Of a DNA stretch of 50,065 nucleotides, positions 1 through 8,736 are shown piece after piece. The position numbers and the translations under genes are program-made. Position 1 is the stretch's first letter, and each line of letters opens with the position of its first letter. A model generated the notes under the pieces. That model ran no database searches. It saw only the letters and a list, made by a program, of their open reading frames with translations, and was not told where the DNA came from. The stretch lies in contig JAAUSO010000030.1 in assembly GCA_012033205.1 (NCBI GenBank), positions 1 to 50,065 of the forward strand. The letters are read 5' to 3'. The DNA is from Richelia sp. SL_2_1 (lineage in GTDB: Bacteria > Cyanobacteriota > Cyanobacteriia > Cyanobacteriales > Nostocaceae).

Positions 1-69
1 TAACCTCTAACCTTTAACCTTTAACCTCTAACCTTTAACCTCTAACCTTTAACCTTTAACCTCTAACCT
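1..69. repeat. Heptanucleotide tandem array (TAACCTY)
   Basis: About ten direct units of TAACCTC or TAACCTT run from the window edge, so the array probably extends further left. The last unit overlaps the complement of the stop codon of the neighbouring minus-strand DUF3386 gene. This is the short tandemly repeated repetitive type known from filamentous cyanobacteria. A second array of the same family lies at 39001-39049. Confidence 0.9.
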
Positions 70-705
70 TTAACCCAGCTTAATATCAAAATAACTAAAC
101 TCGGTGGTGGTGTCTTTACCGTCTTGAGAATCTTGTACCACTTGTTTAGTCATCAAATAGTACTTACCTACTTTCTCATAGATATCTTCAAATTTGAGAA
201 TACTTTGAATTTCCTCGGTTTGAACGTCACGAAAAATTACATCATAACGATTTGCAATGTAACCTTCACCTGTATCAAAATTCTCGTGGGTATCAATTAC
301 AAAAGCCGTATTTCCCTTTATCCTAGTTACTTGACAAATTTCCTTTCCTCTGATTTTATAAGTGGAATCCAATGATTCTCCCTTGACAATAATCACTACT
401 GCTTGTGTATCGTCCGTTGCATCTTGAATAAACTCATGCTCTTGATGCTCCTCATGAAAAGGAGTGATTTTGCATTGAGTAACAACATTCCGCAATTGAA
501 TGTAAATCCCTTCTTGTACCTGAATGTCTGATATTCCACTCACTTCTACACTCAAATCACGGTTGACAAATATTTTACCCGTGTAAGTTTCTTCACCCTG
601 TATTAGCTGCACTTTAGCGCTGTAACCGGGAAAGTCTTCGTCCCAAGTGTAACGATTTTCGTAAGCGATTTGAAATAAGTCTTGTGCTGTCTTTGAAGTT
701 TTCAT
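70..705 (-). CDS. DUF3386 family protein
   Basis: This 211-residue soluble protein has no signal peptide or membrane segment. It begins MKTSKTAQDLF and has a central run of beta-strand-like segments with many acidic and aromatic residues. I recognise it as the DUF3386 family, found almost only in cyanobacteria and plastid lineages and of unknown function. The stop codon TAA is built into the adjoining heptamer array. The upstream 560 bases contain no other gene, so it probably has its own promoter. The family call rests on recalled family resemblance, not on a motif with known chemistry. Confidence 0.7.
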   Translation of the reverse strand: MKTSKTAQDLFQIAYENRYTWDEDFPGYSAKVQLIQGEETYTGKIFVNRDLSVEVSGISDIQVQEGIYIQLRNVVTQCKITPFHEEHQEHEFIQDATDDTQAVVIIVKGESLDSTYKIRGKEICQVTRIKGNTAFVIDTHENFDTGEGYIANRYDVIFRDVQTEEIQSILKFEDIYEKVGKYYLMTKQVVQDSQDGKDTTTEFSYFDIKLG

Positions 706-1268
706 CTTGTTTTCCGCGAGATACTACCCGTCGCAAGATTTGCGTTTAATTTAATGGCTCGTATTGTTCTTAAATTAAACAATTAATTAAACAATTTCTG
801 AGTTGACAAAACGATTAATACCATGTTTATGTGTACAAATCGGACTTTTTTCGCCGTGGATTTTCCAAAACGCTTAACCGCATTGAGTTCACCTTTCCCA
901 GTTTAACGGATTGGGAATTCATTGTTTTGTAATGGTTTTGATTAGAATCAAGTTAACACTCAGGACAGATTATTCTATGTAATTAAAGTAACTTGATCTT
1001 CATTTTTGCCCGCGATAGTATTCTTCATAGTTTTTTGAAACAAGTTTAAATCATCAGTCTCTTCTAATCAGGAATTGTATCCGAGTATCATTGACAATAA
1101 TCAAGCCTAATTATGAAAATTACCTCTAGAATTTTCTCCTTTTGTGGGAGTCAGTTTGAGGTTGGGATTCTTCTAACTAGGAAAGCAGTACTTGAAGGGA
1201 CTGTATGTTAACTAATGGGTGCATACTATTATTGTTCGTCTAATACATCTACCTATTAGGTTTAGAAA
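706..1268. other. Intergenic region between divergent genes
   Basis: These 563 bases separate the divergent DUF3386 and membrane-protein genes, so they must hold promoters for both. TTGACA boxes occur on the plus strand at 803-808 and 1091-1096, but neither has a convincing -10 box at 16-18 bases. No ORF, RNA hairpin or repeat array stands out. Confidence 0.5.
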
Positions 1269-1652
1269 ATGAGTTTGTCTACATCACGTAAGATTATTTT
1301 ACCATCTGCCATCGCTTGTGGTATTGTGTTCGCTGTATTGACCGTACCTCTAGCGGTAATGGGCGAAAACGAAGTCGCAATTAGATTTGAAGAAGAATCT
1401 TTTTTTAATGGCAAGTTAAGAGATGTCGCTGCACCTTATGTCGTATTTGCGACTTTACTAAGTTTTGGTGCGGGAATTTCTGTTGCGGCTTTAACGGGAT
1501 TGCAGCATTTGAATCGCAATTCCTTAAATGACAAGCAGAAGCTAGCTCGGTTAGAGAAAGATTTACAACAGAAGGAACGATTGCTTCAAGAGTTCAAGCT
1601 TTCTGAGTCTCGTCTGCAAGCTTCAGGGCTTAAAAGTTTTCTAAATGAATAA
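1269..1652 (+). CDS. Small two-helix membrane protein, unknown function
   Basis: The 127-residue product has two hydrophobic segments, at about residues 8-30 and 52-77. A charged, lysine- and glutamate-rich helix at about 88-115 is probably coiled coil and cytoplasmic. The arrangement suggests a small inner-membrane protein with a C-terminal coiled coil. I do not recognise a named family; similar short proteins are common as conserved hypotheticals in Nostocales. It is transcribed in the same direction as the polysaccharide operon that follows, but about 580 bases and a terminator-like hairpin separate them, so it is likely a separate unit. Confidence 0.6.
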   Translation: MSLSTSRKIILPSAIACGIVFAVLTVPLAVMGENEVAIRFEEESFFNGKLRDVAAPYVVFATLLSFGAGISVAALTGLQHLNRNSLNDKQKLARLEKDLQQKERLLQEFKLSESRLQASGLKSFLNE

Positions 1653-1672
1653 ACCCCAGTTAGGGATTACAT

Positions 1673-1800
1673 ACAACAACAGTATCTGAGTCGAGTGTGA
1701 ATTTTCCCGTTGACTTGGCTAACAAACCGCGAATGACTCAGAGATGTTGTTAATAAATACAAGCAAGTCCCTGCTTTTAGAGACTTGTTTGTTGGTGTTT
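1673..1800 (+). terminator. Nested inverted repeats, likely terminator of the upstream gene
   Basis: Two stems follow the membrane-protein stop codon. The first pairs ACAACA..TCTGAGTC (about 1675-1692) with GACTCAGA..TGTTGT (about 1735-1750). The second pairs CAAGTC with GACTTG around a loop at about 1762-1790 and is followed by T-rich sequence. Together they probably end transcription of the gene at 1269-1652, though the T-run is not perfect. Confidence 0.5.
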
Positions 1801-2228
1801 CCGATTAACTCAAATATTTTTAATCTCTTAATCTAAAGTTTGTAGTCTCCGAGGGACTCCCTCTTTCTGGTTCCCAGTATCGCTTCCTGAGAACTAGAAT
1901 TTGGAGCATCTACTTCCGATTAAGTAGTTAGGCTTGCATTATTTACATAAATACTCGTGAGTTATATAAGCCCTGACTCTTCCCTTTTCCCTCTTCCCTG
2001 CCCCCAACGAAATGTTTAATTTATTTTGCACAAGTACTTATCAGCTGTAAGTTGTTATTTTTCTCAAAACCCTTTGTTAAAACCATCTCAAAATTAAATG
2101 TATTGTTGACAAAAAAAATACTTGATCTACAGAGATAAAAGCTGTAAAGTATCTTCAACTTGTATCAGTGTTCCCCCCGAAGTGTTTATTTTTTAGTCAT
2201 AGATTATACCTGTTTATGCCATAAGGTA
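1801..2228 (+). promoter_or_regulatory. Leader region of the exopolysaccharide operon
   Basis: This AT-rich stretch has no gene. A TTGACA box lies at 2106-2111 and an AT-rich GATAAA at 2134-2139, but the spacing (22 bases) is too long for a standard promoter, so the match is weak. An alternative in-frame TTG start at 2160 exists. The pyrimidine-rich CCCTTTTCCCTCTTCCC tract near 1980-2000 is a common cyanobacterial intergenic repeat. Confidence 0.3.
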
Positions 2229-3812
2229 ATGAGCCAAAAAGTATTGGATTTTGAGCAAAATATCGACTCGAAACCTAGTTCTAAGATTTATCCGCTGCTT
2301 TGTTCTGCATCCTGTTCAATTTTCTGGATGATGGTATTTAGCGGTTCGACAATTGCCCAAATCAGTTCTTCATCGACAAGTGAGGCGACTGGGGGAGCAA
2401 CACTCATAAATCAACTAGAAAGTAGAATAGAACCTCTGAAGGAAGATGATATTCAGGATTTAGACAATGTTTCTGTGAGAGAAAAATCACTTTCAACTAG
2501 AATAAGTGAATTCAAAAATCAGAGTTCTAACCGTTCATTGCCAAGTGACAGTTTATTTCGCGACTTCACAGCAGTTACAGCAGGAGAAATAATTCAGCTT
2601 GAGTTGGAATTACCAAGACAAGTTGAGGTTTCTCAAAACTGTAATCTAAGTAGCAATTGTATTCAGACAAGGCAAATTAGCCAAGTTCCAGGAACAAGTT
2701 TCAATCAACTACTCAATCTGCAATTACCGCAACAAGAGTTAGAAGAAAAAGACACTCTAGTACCGTTAAGCATTCAAGAATCAATCGAGGAAAAACAAGC
2801 GGAGCCAGAGGTTGAAGACAAAGGTAAACCTTTAAGAGAACCATCTGCGATCCTCCAAGGAGTTTATGTTAATCAAGGTGATGATAGTTCAGCACGAGCA
2901 AGAGTCACGGGAATTTATCCGTTAACTCCTCAAAGTTTAGTTGGTGCTACTTTAGATTTAACCAGTGAAGATAATAGCTTTGATGACTCCCGTGGTGGAG
3001 GCTTAAATATCAACGAACTTTATTTCGCAACTTCTTTAAAAGGATTACCCAACTTACGCTTTATTATCGGTCAAATGGATTTAACTTCTTATTTTGACCG
3101 CAATAGCTTTGCTAAAGATGGAGCAAGTCACTTTTTTAATCCAGTTTTCCAAACAAATCCAGCATTATCTTCTACGGGTATTGGTTCACGACCAGGTTTA
3201 TTGGTTAACTGGAGTGCAACCGATAATATCACTGCTAAAGCGGCAATCTTTTCTTCTTCAGAGGGATTTGATAATTTTAGTTTGGATGGATTTGCTGGTG
3301 AGGTTGGTATCCGTTACGGTAATGCGATTATTCGGGGGACTTATTCCACAGCCAAAGATGCAGGTAATCGTGATTCATTTGCGGAAAGCTTTGGAATTGC
3401 CAGAGGTAATAATCAATTTGGACCTTTAGAAGACGATCGCGAATCAGCCTATGGAATCAATGCGGAAGTTTTTATTCCCAAGTATAAATTAGGTTTATTT
3501 GGACGTTACGGTCGTTATGAGAATCGGGATTTGGGGGAAGGTGCGGATACCTATTCTTTGGGATTGAGTTTCTTGGATTTGTTCACACCCGATGATCGAC
3601 TTGGTTTAGCCTACGGAAGCGCTCTTTCTAACGATGCTCTCCGTCAAGGGAAACAGCCAGATGTAGTAGAACTTTTTTACGATTTAAAATTACTTCCCAA
3701 TCTCCGTTTTGGCTTGTCTTTCCAAGGAAGGGACAATTTTGATGAGTCTGTTTTGGGTGTCAGACTAAAATCTGAGTTTGATATTACTCCAAAAAGGAGA
3801 AAACCTCGATGA
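2229..3812 (+). CDS. Outer-membrane beta-barrel of the exopolysaccharide operon
   Basis: I chose the ATG at 2229, which follows an AAGG ribosome site and gives a signal peptide ending near FSGSTIAQ. An upstream TTG at 2160 would put the signal peptide internal. The product is 527 residues. After an acidic, low-complexity linker (about residues 45-200) the C-terminal 300 residues show alternating hydrophobic strands with glycine and aromatic girdles (for example GLFGRYGRYENRD). This is typical of an OprB- or AlgE-like porin. It overlaps the next gene by ATGA. Its position beside TPR, BcsB-like and BcsA genes suggests it is the outer-membrane exit pore, doing the job of the barrel half of BcsC. 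The barrel call is from composition and context. Confidence 0.65.
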   Translation: MSQKVLDFEQNIDSKPSSKIYPLLCSASCSIFWMMVFSGSTIAQISSSSTSEATGGATLINQLESRIEPLKEDDIQDLDNVSVREKSLSTRISEFKNQSSNRSLPSDSLFRDFTAVTAGEIIQLELELPRQVEVSQNCNLSSNCIQTRQISQVPGTSFNQLLNLQLPQQELEEKDTLVPLSIQESIEEKQAEPEVEDKGKPLREPSAILQGVYVNQGDDSSARARVTGIYPLTPQSLVGATLDLTSEDNSFDDSRGGGLNINELYFATSLKGLPNLRFIIGQMDLTSYFDRNSFAKDGASHFFNPVFQTNPALSSTGIGSRPGLLVNWSATDNITAKAAIFSSSEGFDNFSLDGFAGEVGIRYGNAIIRGTYSTAKDAGNRDSFAESFGIARGNNQFGPLEDDRESAYGINAEVFIPKYKLGLFGRYGRYENRDLGEGADTYSLGLSFLDLFTPDDRLGLAYGSALSNDALRQGKQPDVVELFYDLKLLPNLRFGLSFQGRDNFDESVLGVRLKSEFDITPKRRKPR

Positions 3813-6121
3813 GTAAGCAACTAGAAATTCCAAATAATCAAAATAAAAGTAAAACATTCAAACTGTTTTTGTTGGTTCCTGTTTACTTGTTACTCACAAC
3901 TTTTTTGACAGTAGCACCCGTTCAAGCTCAAAAATCTTCATCAAGGTTAGTGGAGCGAGGAAATACACTTTTAAAAAAAGGATGGGTAAACGATGCAATT
4001 CAAGTGTTTCGTCAAGCTCTCAAAAGTAATCCAAAATCATTACAGGCAAATTTAGGATTAGCGATCGCTTATAATCGTGCGGGAAATATTGATGCTGCCT
4101 GGAATTCCTATCAGCGTGTATTAGAAATTGACCCCTTGAATCAATCTGCTCTCAAAACTGTGGGTTTACTGGGAACCTATCGTCCGCAGTGGCAAGGAAA
4201 GGGTATAGAGTCTCTGACTACTTTATTAAATAGCACTCCTAATGATTTGGAAGCCCGCAAACTCCGAGCTTTACTCTACTACTACCAAGGCAGAATTAAC
4301 GATTCAGTCGCAGATTACCAAGTTCTACTTGCCAACAATCCTACACCAGAGATTCTGATCAATGCTGCGGAAACTTTTACTTACGCGAGCAATTATCAAC
4401 AAGCTCTAGAATTGTTTAACCGCTATAGTTCCACGGGAAAAAGTATTACTGGAAATGCGGCAATCGCTTACGGCAGAACTTTACAAAAAACTGGCAATCC
4501 CACGAAAGCCATAGAGGTTTTAAAAGCTCAATTAGGTCGTTCCAATACTCTAGATTTGTTGGCAATTACAACTCGTGCAGAACTATCCCAAGCTTATGTT
4601 GTCAACAAACAACCGGCTGAAGCCTTGGCTGTATTAGAACCTTTGCGTGGTAAACCGGATACTAGGTTACTTTTAGTTCGGGCTTTAAACGAAATTCGTA
4701 AGAGTAAAAATGATTCTGCTGCTTCTGAAGAAGTTGCTAGTTTATACCGACAAGTACTTGCTGATAATCCTAATCCTTCTACTTCCTTACTGCTGGAAGT
4801 TGCTGATGTTTTTTCTGACTTTCAGGAAGCAACAGCGTTACAACTTTATCAACAAGTTGCTGTCAAATTACCGAACGATCAAAGTTTGGTTTTACGTCAG
4901 TTGGCTTTAGAAAACAAGCTAGATTTGATAAGTCAAAAGGATTTGAGGGAAAGGTTAATTTCTATACTGGAAAATCTGCCCCAAGACTCCGGAGAATTAC
5001 AAAAGTTAGCCAATGCATTAGTCCAAATTAATACTCGCGATTCAGCATTAATTCCCAGTTATCAAAATGTTTTGCTTCGTGGTGTTGAGGCTCCTTTTCT
5101 CAATTTCCGCATTGCTCAAATGTATTTGCAGCAGGAAGATACAACCGCAGCCAGAAAAGCTTTAGCAGCTTATCAAGCAACTCCCGAAGGTGCTAATAAT
5201 TTAGCTACTCAGTTGTTGACGGCAGAAATTGAGTTACAAGCAGGAGATTTAGAAGCAAGTGCTGGAATTTATCAAAATGTCTTAGATACAAATCCAGACG
5301 ATGCAGAAATTTACAACGGTGCTTTAAGAGCATTAGCGGGGATATATTCCCAACAAAAGCGTTTTGAGCAAGCTTTAGCGGCTTACAGTCAACTGCGGAT
5401 TCGTCAACCGCAAAATTTAATCTATCAATTAGGACAAGTTAGTGTTGCTTATCAAGCCAAGCGAATCAGTCAAGAGCAAGCGACTACAGTAGTTAATAAA
5501 TGGTTGGCAACCCAAAAAGCAACTTCAACTCCTCCTGAATTATCTAGTTTAGTAGGACAACTTCCTGCCGATCAACAATGGGAGCCTTTATATAATTATC
5601 TTTTGCAATCGCAACCGAATAATTTACAAATCCAAAAGCGTTTGTTACAAGTTGTTGCTCAGCGCGACCCTGCACAAGCAAGAACATTAGTCAAGCAATT
5701 CGCTAAGAATACAAGAGTTCAAGGAGAATTATCGAAAGCGATTGGAGATTTGGATTTAGCCGGAATTGCCTATGAGAACATTTTGGCAAACCAACCAAAT
5801 GATATTGATGCTTTAACAGCATTAGGGGGAATACGTTTTGAACAACGTCAATATGAGACAGCACAGAAAATTTATTCCCAAATATTGATGCAAAACCCTG
5901 ATGATGAAATTGCCAAAATGGCGATCGCTGATTTGTATGGGATTTTAGATCAACCTTTGGCTGCTTTAGCACAAATGGAGCAGTTACAAAATCAACAAAA
6001 TCGAGAGGGTGTAACAGATAAAGAATTATCTCGCAAAATGCAACAAATCAAGGAAGATTTTCTGCTCAGACGTGGTTTTCAACCTTTTTGGGAAGATGCT
6101 AATCGACGGGTCAGGAATTAG
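3809..6121 (+). CDS. Periplasmic TPR protein, BcsC/AlgK-like scaffold
   Basis: The 770-residue product begins with a signal peptide ending at VAPVQAQ (about residue 41). The rest is tetratricopeptide repeats, clearest at about residues 50-110, 400-540 and 640-720 (for example LQANLGLAIAYNRAGNIDAAW). There is no C-terminal barrel, which is where E. coli BcsC would have one; that function seems to be supplied by the gene that overlaps its start. It probably bridges the inner-membrane synthase and the outer-membrane pore and guides the polymer through the periplasm. No catalytic motif is visible. The 4-base overlap with the upstream gene indicates translational coupling. Confidence 0.7.
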   Translation: MSKQLEIPNNQNKSKTFKLFLLVPVYLLLTTFLTVAPVQAQKSSSRLVERGNTLLKKGWVNDAIQVFRQALKSNPKSLQANLGLAIAYNRAGNIDAAWNSYQRVLEIDPLNQSALKTVGLLGTYRPQWQGKGIESLTTLLNSTPNDLEARKLRALLYYYQGRINDSVADYQVLLANNPTPEILINAAETFTYASNYQQALELFNRYSSTGKSITGNAAIAYGRTLQKTGNPTKAIEVLKAQLGRSNTLDLLAITTRAELSQAYVVNKQPAEALAVLEPLRGKPDTRLLLVRALNEIRKSKNDSAASEEVASLYRQVLADNPNPSTSLLLEVADVFSDFQEATALQLYQQVAVKLPNDQSLVLRQLALENKLDLISQKDLRERLISILENLPQDSGELQKLANALVQINTRDSALIPSYQNVLLRGVEAPFLNFRIAQMYLQQEDTTAARKALAAYQATPEGANNLATQLLTAEIELQAGDLEASAGIYQNVLDTNPDDAEIYNGALRALAGIYSQQKRFEQALAAYSQLRIRQPQNLIYQLGQVSVAYQAKRISQEQATTVVNKWLATQKATSTPPELSSLVGQLPADQQWEPLYNYLLQSQPNNLQIQKRLLQVVAQRDPAQARTLVKQFAKNTRVQGELSKAIGDLDLAGIAYENILANQPNDIDALTALGGIRFEQRQYETAQKIYSQILMQNPDDEIAKMAIADLYGILDQPLAALAQMEQLQNQQNREGVTDKELSRKMQQIKEDFLLRRGFQPFWEDANRRVRN

Positions 6122-6209
6122 ATTCAGAAAGAATAATCAGCAATTGCAGCGCAAGTTTTTATACTCAAACAGAACACTAGATACGTAATTACACTATTAA
6201 CTTATACTC

Positions 6210-8555
6210 ATGAAACGACTAGTTTATTTTTCCCAAGCCAGTACGAAAGTATTTATTATTTTTTGTTGGTTTTTACTATCTCCCTATTCTTTATTAACTG
6301 CTGAAGCTGTAGCACAAGAATCAGAAATCCTTTTAGAGGAAGCAAACACGACGGATTCAGCAGATGATGATGATATAGACTCAACTTCCAAAACTGATAC
6401 TGTAGGGAGTAAGATTACTCATAGTTTAGATTTTGACCGTGCTTCCATTGCCGGTAAGCGGATGCGCTTACGAGGAATTTATGCTGAAGGTACTTTAGGT
6501 TTTACCCGTCCCCTTAGTTGGGATGTAGAGAATGTCAAAGCTTTAATTCGCTTTCAACACTCAACAGCACTTGATGGAAAACGTTCTAACTTGGCTGTTT
6601 TTGTTAACGATACAGCTGTCGGTAGCATACCTCTCAACCGTCAACAGTCCCAAACTGGTCAACTACTGGTTAATATTCCATCAAAGTTACTTAAAGACTA
6701 TAACGAAGTCAAATTAATTGCTCAGCAAAGAAATTATGAAATATGTGTAGATCCTTACGATCCAAGTTTGTGGACGCAGATTCAACCAGATTCCAAAATA
6801 ATTTTCGACTATAAACTCAAAAAAACTTCTGATAACTTCAGTTATTATCCTTATCCGATTATTGATGAATTGGATTTAAAATCTAATCAAATTAATTACC
6901 TGCAACCAACTCAGACTGATGCCAAATGGTTGACTGCTGCATCTCGTTTACAAGCTTCCTTGGGCAGAAAAGCAAATTTCCGTTCCGTAGATACAAAACT
7001 AGTGACGGATATCGCCAATGTTAAGTCTGGAGAAAAGTTAGTCATTATTGGTACTCCCAGCCAACAACCAGCTTTAGCAGAAATCGATTTACCAGTTACA
7101 GTCGAAGGGGATCAAATTCTCGATACAGAGCAAAATCCTGTAGCAGAAGATCGAGGAGTTCTGATTTTGACTGCCACCAACAATGGCGCTCCAGTTTTAA
7201 TTGCTACTGGCAATGGAGAAAAAGGAGTCGAGAAAGCTGTGCAGTTTTTGTTACAGCCCTCGAAGCGCAAAATGGGTACTGGTCCGGTGGTTTTTGTCGA
7301 TAAAGTCCCAGAATTAGAGACTCCTGGAGAACGTGAATGGTCCCGTTATTTACCTAATCAAAACTCTTTTCAACTCAGCGAAATTGAGACTGTAAACGAC
7401 CAGAAATTTAAAGATGTCACGGTGCGGGGTTCTGAAGCGTTACCAGTGACAATTGATTTTCGAGCTTTACCTGATGACCGTTTTCTACGGGGAAGTTCGA
7501 TGAATTTAGTTTACAGCTATGGGCCGCAACTCAATCCGAGAACTTCTACCGTTGAGGTGTTAATTGATGGTAACTTCATTGGTGGTGAGCGTTTGTCAAA
7601 TGAATCCGGAGAGACTCGCAAAACCCTCAAATTAGATTTACCACCAAAGTTAATCAAACCCAATTCCAAAATTGAAGTTTTCTTTCGCATGAATGCAAGA
7701 GAAGATTCTAACCAAGAGTGTCGTTATATTCCCGATCGTCAACTTATAGGTACGGTACACGACGAAACTAGCTTTGATTTGAAGCGTGAAACTTTTGCGA
7801 CATTACCAAACTTAGAACTTTTGCAATTTGGTTTTCCTTTTGCTTCTCCCCAAGATTTATCAAAAACAACGATTGTTGTCCCCCAAAATCCTTCTCAAAC
7901 AGATGTATTGACATTATTGGAGTTTAGCGAACGTTTAGGTCGGCTATCAGAAGCCTCTTCAGTAGAACTCAATGTTCATACACCTGATAGTTTATCTAAA
8001 GCAGATAATGCTAAAAACAACAATCATTTAGTGGCAATTGGTACACAAGAGAATTTCCCTTTACCAGAAGTACTCGAAAAAAGTCAAGGGTTTAATTTGA
8101 GCCAGTCATTTATCCGCATATTTGGTGACGAAAAGCAAAAAGAACAGGCAAAAATTCAAGTCCCCAAAAACGACCAAGGGATGATTAAACAAACTATTTC
8201 TCCTTGGAATCGCGATCGCGTTGTTTTGGCTTTAACTGCTCAAACGGAATCTGGTTTGAATCGGGTACGACAAATATTAGATCAAGATTCTTGGTTTTTC
8301 CAGTTAAAGGAAGACACTGTATTAATTAGTAGCGATGAAATTAATCCCAATCCTGACGATGAGAATGCTTATGAATTAGACTTTTTCACCAGTAGTTCTA
8401 AAAATCGCATAACTAAAGCCAGTTCTCTGAGTCAGATGTCCTTAATGCTGCAACAAAATTGGCTGTTGCTACCTTTGGGAATTGTTGGTATATCGCTCTT
8501 GCTTTATGGAATTGTTCAGTTATATCTGAAGCGTCTCAATTCCAGCGATACATAG
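6210..8555 (+). CDS. bcsB: Cellulose synthase regulatory subunit, BcsB-like
   Basis: The 781-residue protein has an N-terminal signal peptide (to about residue 35), a long periplasmic region and a single C-terminal membrane helix (about 747-770) followed by a short basic tail. This is the BcsB layout. Two carbohydrate-binding/flavodoxin-like repeats are suggested by paired landmarks: CVDPYDPSLWTQI near residues 177-190, and CRYIPDRQLIGTV near 500-515. BcsB anchors to BcsA and receives the growing glucan in the periplasm. It lies between the TPR and bcsA genes on the same strand. It has an acidic insertion just after the signal peptide (DSADDDDIDS). The polymer need not be pure cellulose; the sequence cannot settle that. 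Confidence 0.75.
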   Translation: MKRLVYFSQASTKVFIIFCWFLLSPYSLLTAEAVAQESEILLEEANTTDSADDDDIDSTSKTDTVGSKITHSLDFDRASIAGKRMRLRGIYAEGTLGFTRPLSWDVENVKALIRFQHSTALDGKRSNLAVFVNDTAVGSIPLNRQQSQTGQLLVNIPSKLLKDYNEVKLIAQQRNYEICVDPYDPSLWTQIQPDSKIIFDYKLKKTSDNFSYYPYPIIDELDLKSNQINYLQPTQTDAKWLTAASRLQASLGRKANFRSVDTKLVTDIANVKSGEKLVIIGTPSQQPALAEIDLPVTVEGDQILDTEQNPVAEDRGVLILTATNNGAPVLIATGNGEKGVEKAVQFLLQPSKRKMGTGPVVFVDKVPELETPGEREWSRYLPNQNSFQLSEIETVNDQKFKDVTVRGSEALPVTIDFRALPDDRFLRGSSMNLVYSYGPQLNPRTSTVEVLIDGNFIGGERLSNESGETRKTLKLDLPPKLIKPNSKIEVFFRMNAREDSNQECRYIPDRQLIGTVHDETSFDLKRETFATLPNLELLQFGFPFASPQDLSKTTIVVPQNPSQTDVLTLLEFSERLGRLSEASSVELNVHTPDSLSKADNAKNNNHLVAIGTQENFPLPEVLEKSQGFNLSQSFIRIFGDEKQKEQAKIQVPKNDQGMIKQTISPWNRDRVVLALTAQTESGLNRVRQILDQDSWFFQLKEDTVLISSDEINPNPDDENAYELDFFTSSSKNRITKASSLSQMSLMLQQNWLLLPLGIVGISLLLYGIVQLYLKRLNSSDT

Positions 8556-8591
8556 AGACGGTTTGAGTTAATTCAATCTAACCAAATACAT

Positions 8592-8614
8592 GAGACGTAG
8601 CAATGCTACGTCTC
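8592..8614. repeat. GAGACGTAGCA palindrome
   Basis: GAGACGTAGCA (8592-8602) and its complement TGCTACGTCTC (8604-8614) flank one base, followed by TACA. It lies in the 181-base bcsB-bcsA spacer and could form a hairpin in the mRNA. Near-identical copies occur at 16039-16061, 33207-33227, 44204-44235 (divergent) and 44975-44995. Confidence 0.85.
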
Positions 8615-8736
8615 TACACATGACTGACACGCAATAGATTTTATTGTTTTTTGGATATTTTTCTTCTTAGTACCCCAAATTATCAGCAATCTTAAATTTA
8701 AGATAATCACAAATAAGTCAAAATATTAACTTTAAA

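Noticed and set aside
1-69. Array of TAACCT units resembling a telomere or CRISPR
   Set aside because: Unit length is seven with no spacers, and the same array type recurs between cyanobacterial genes. Nothing indicates a chromosome end or CRISPR locus.
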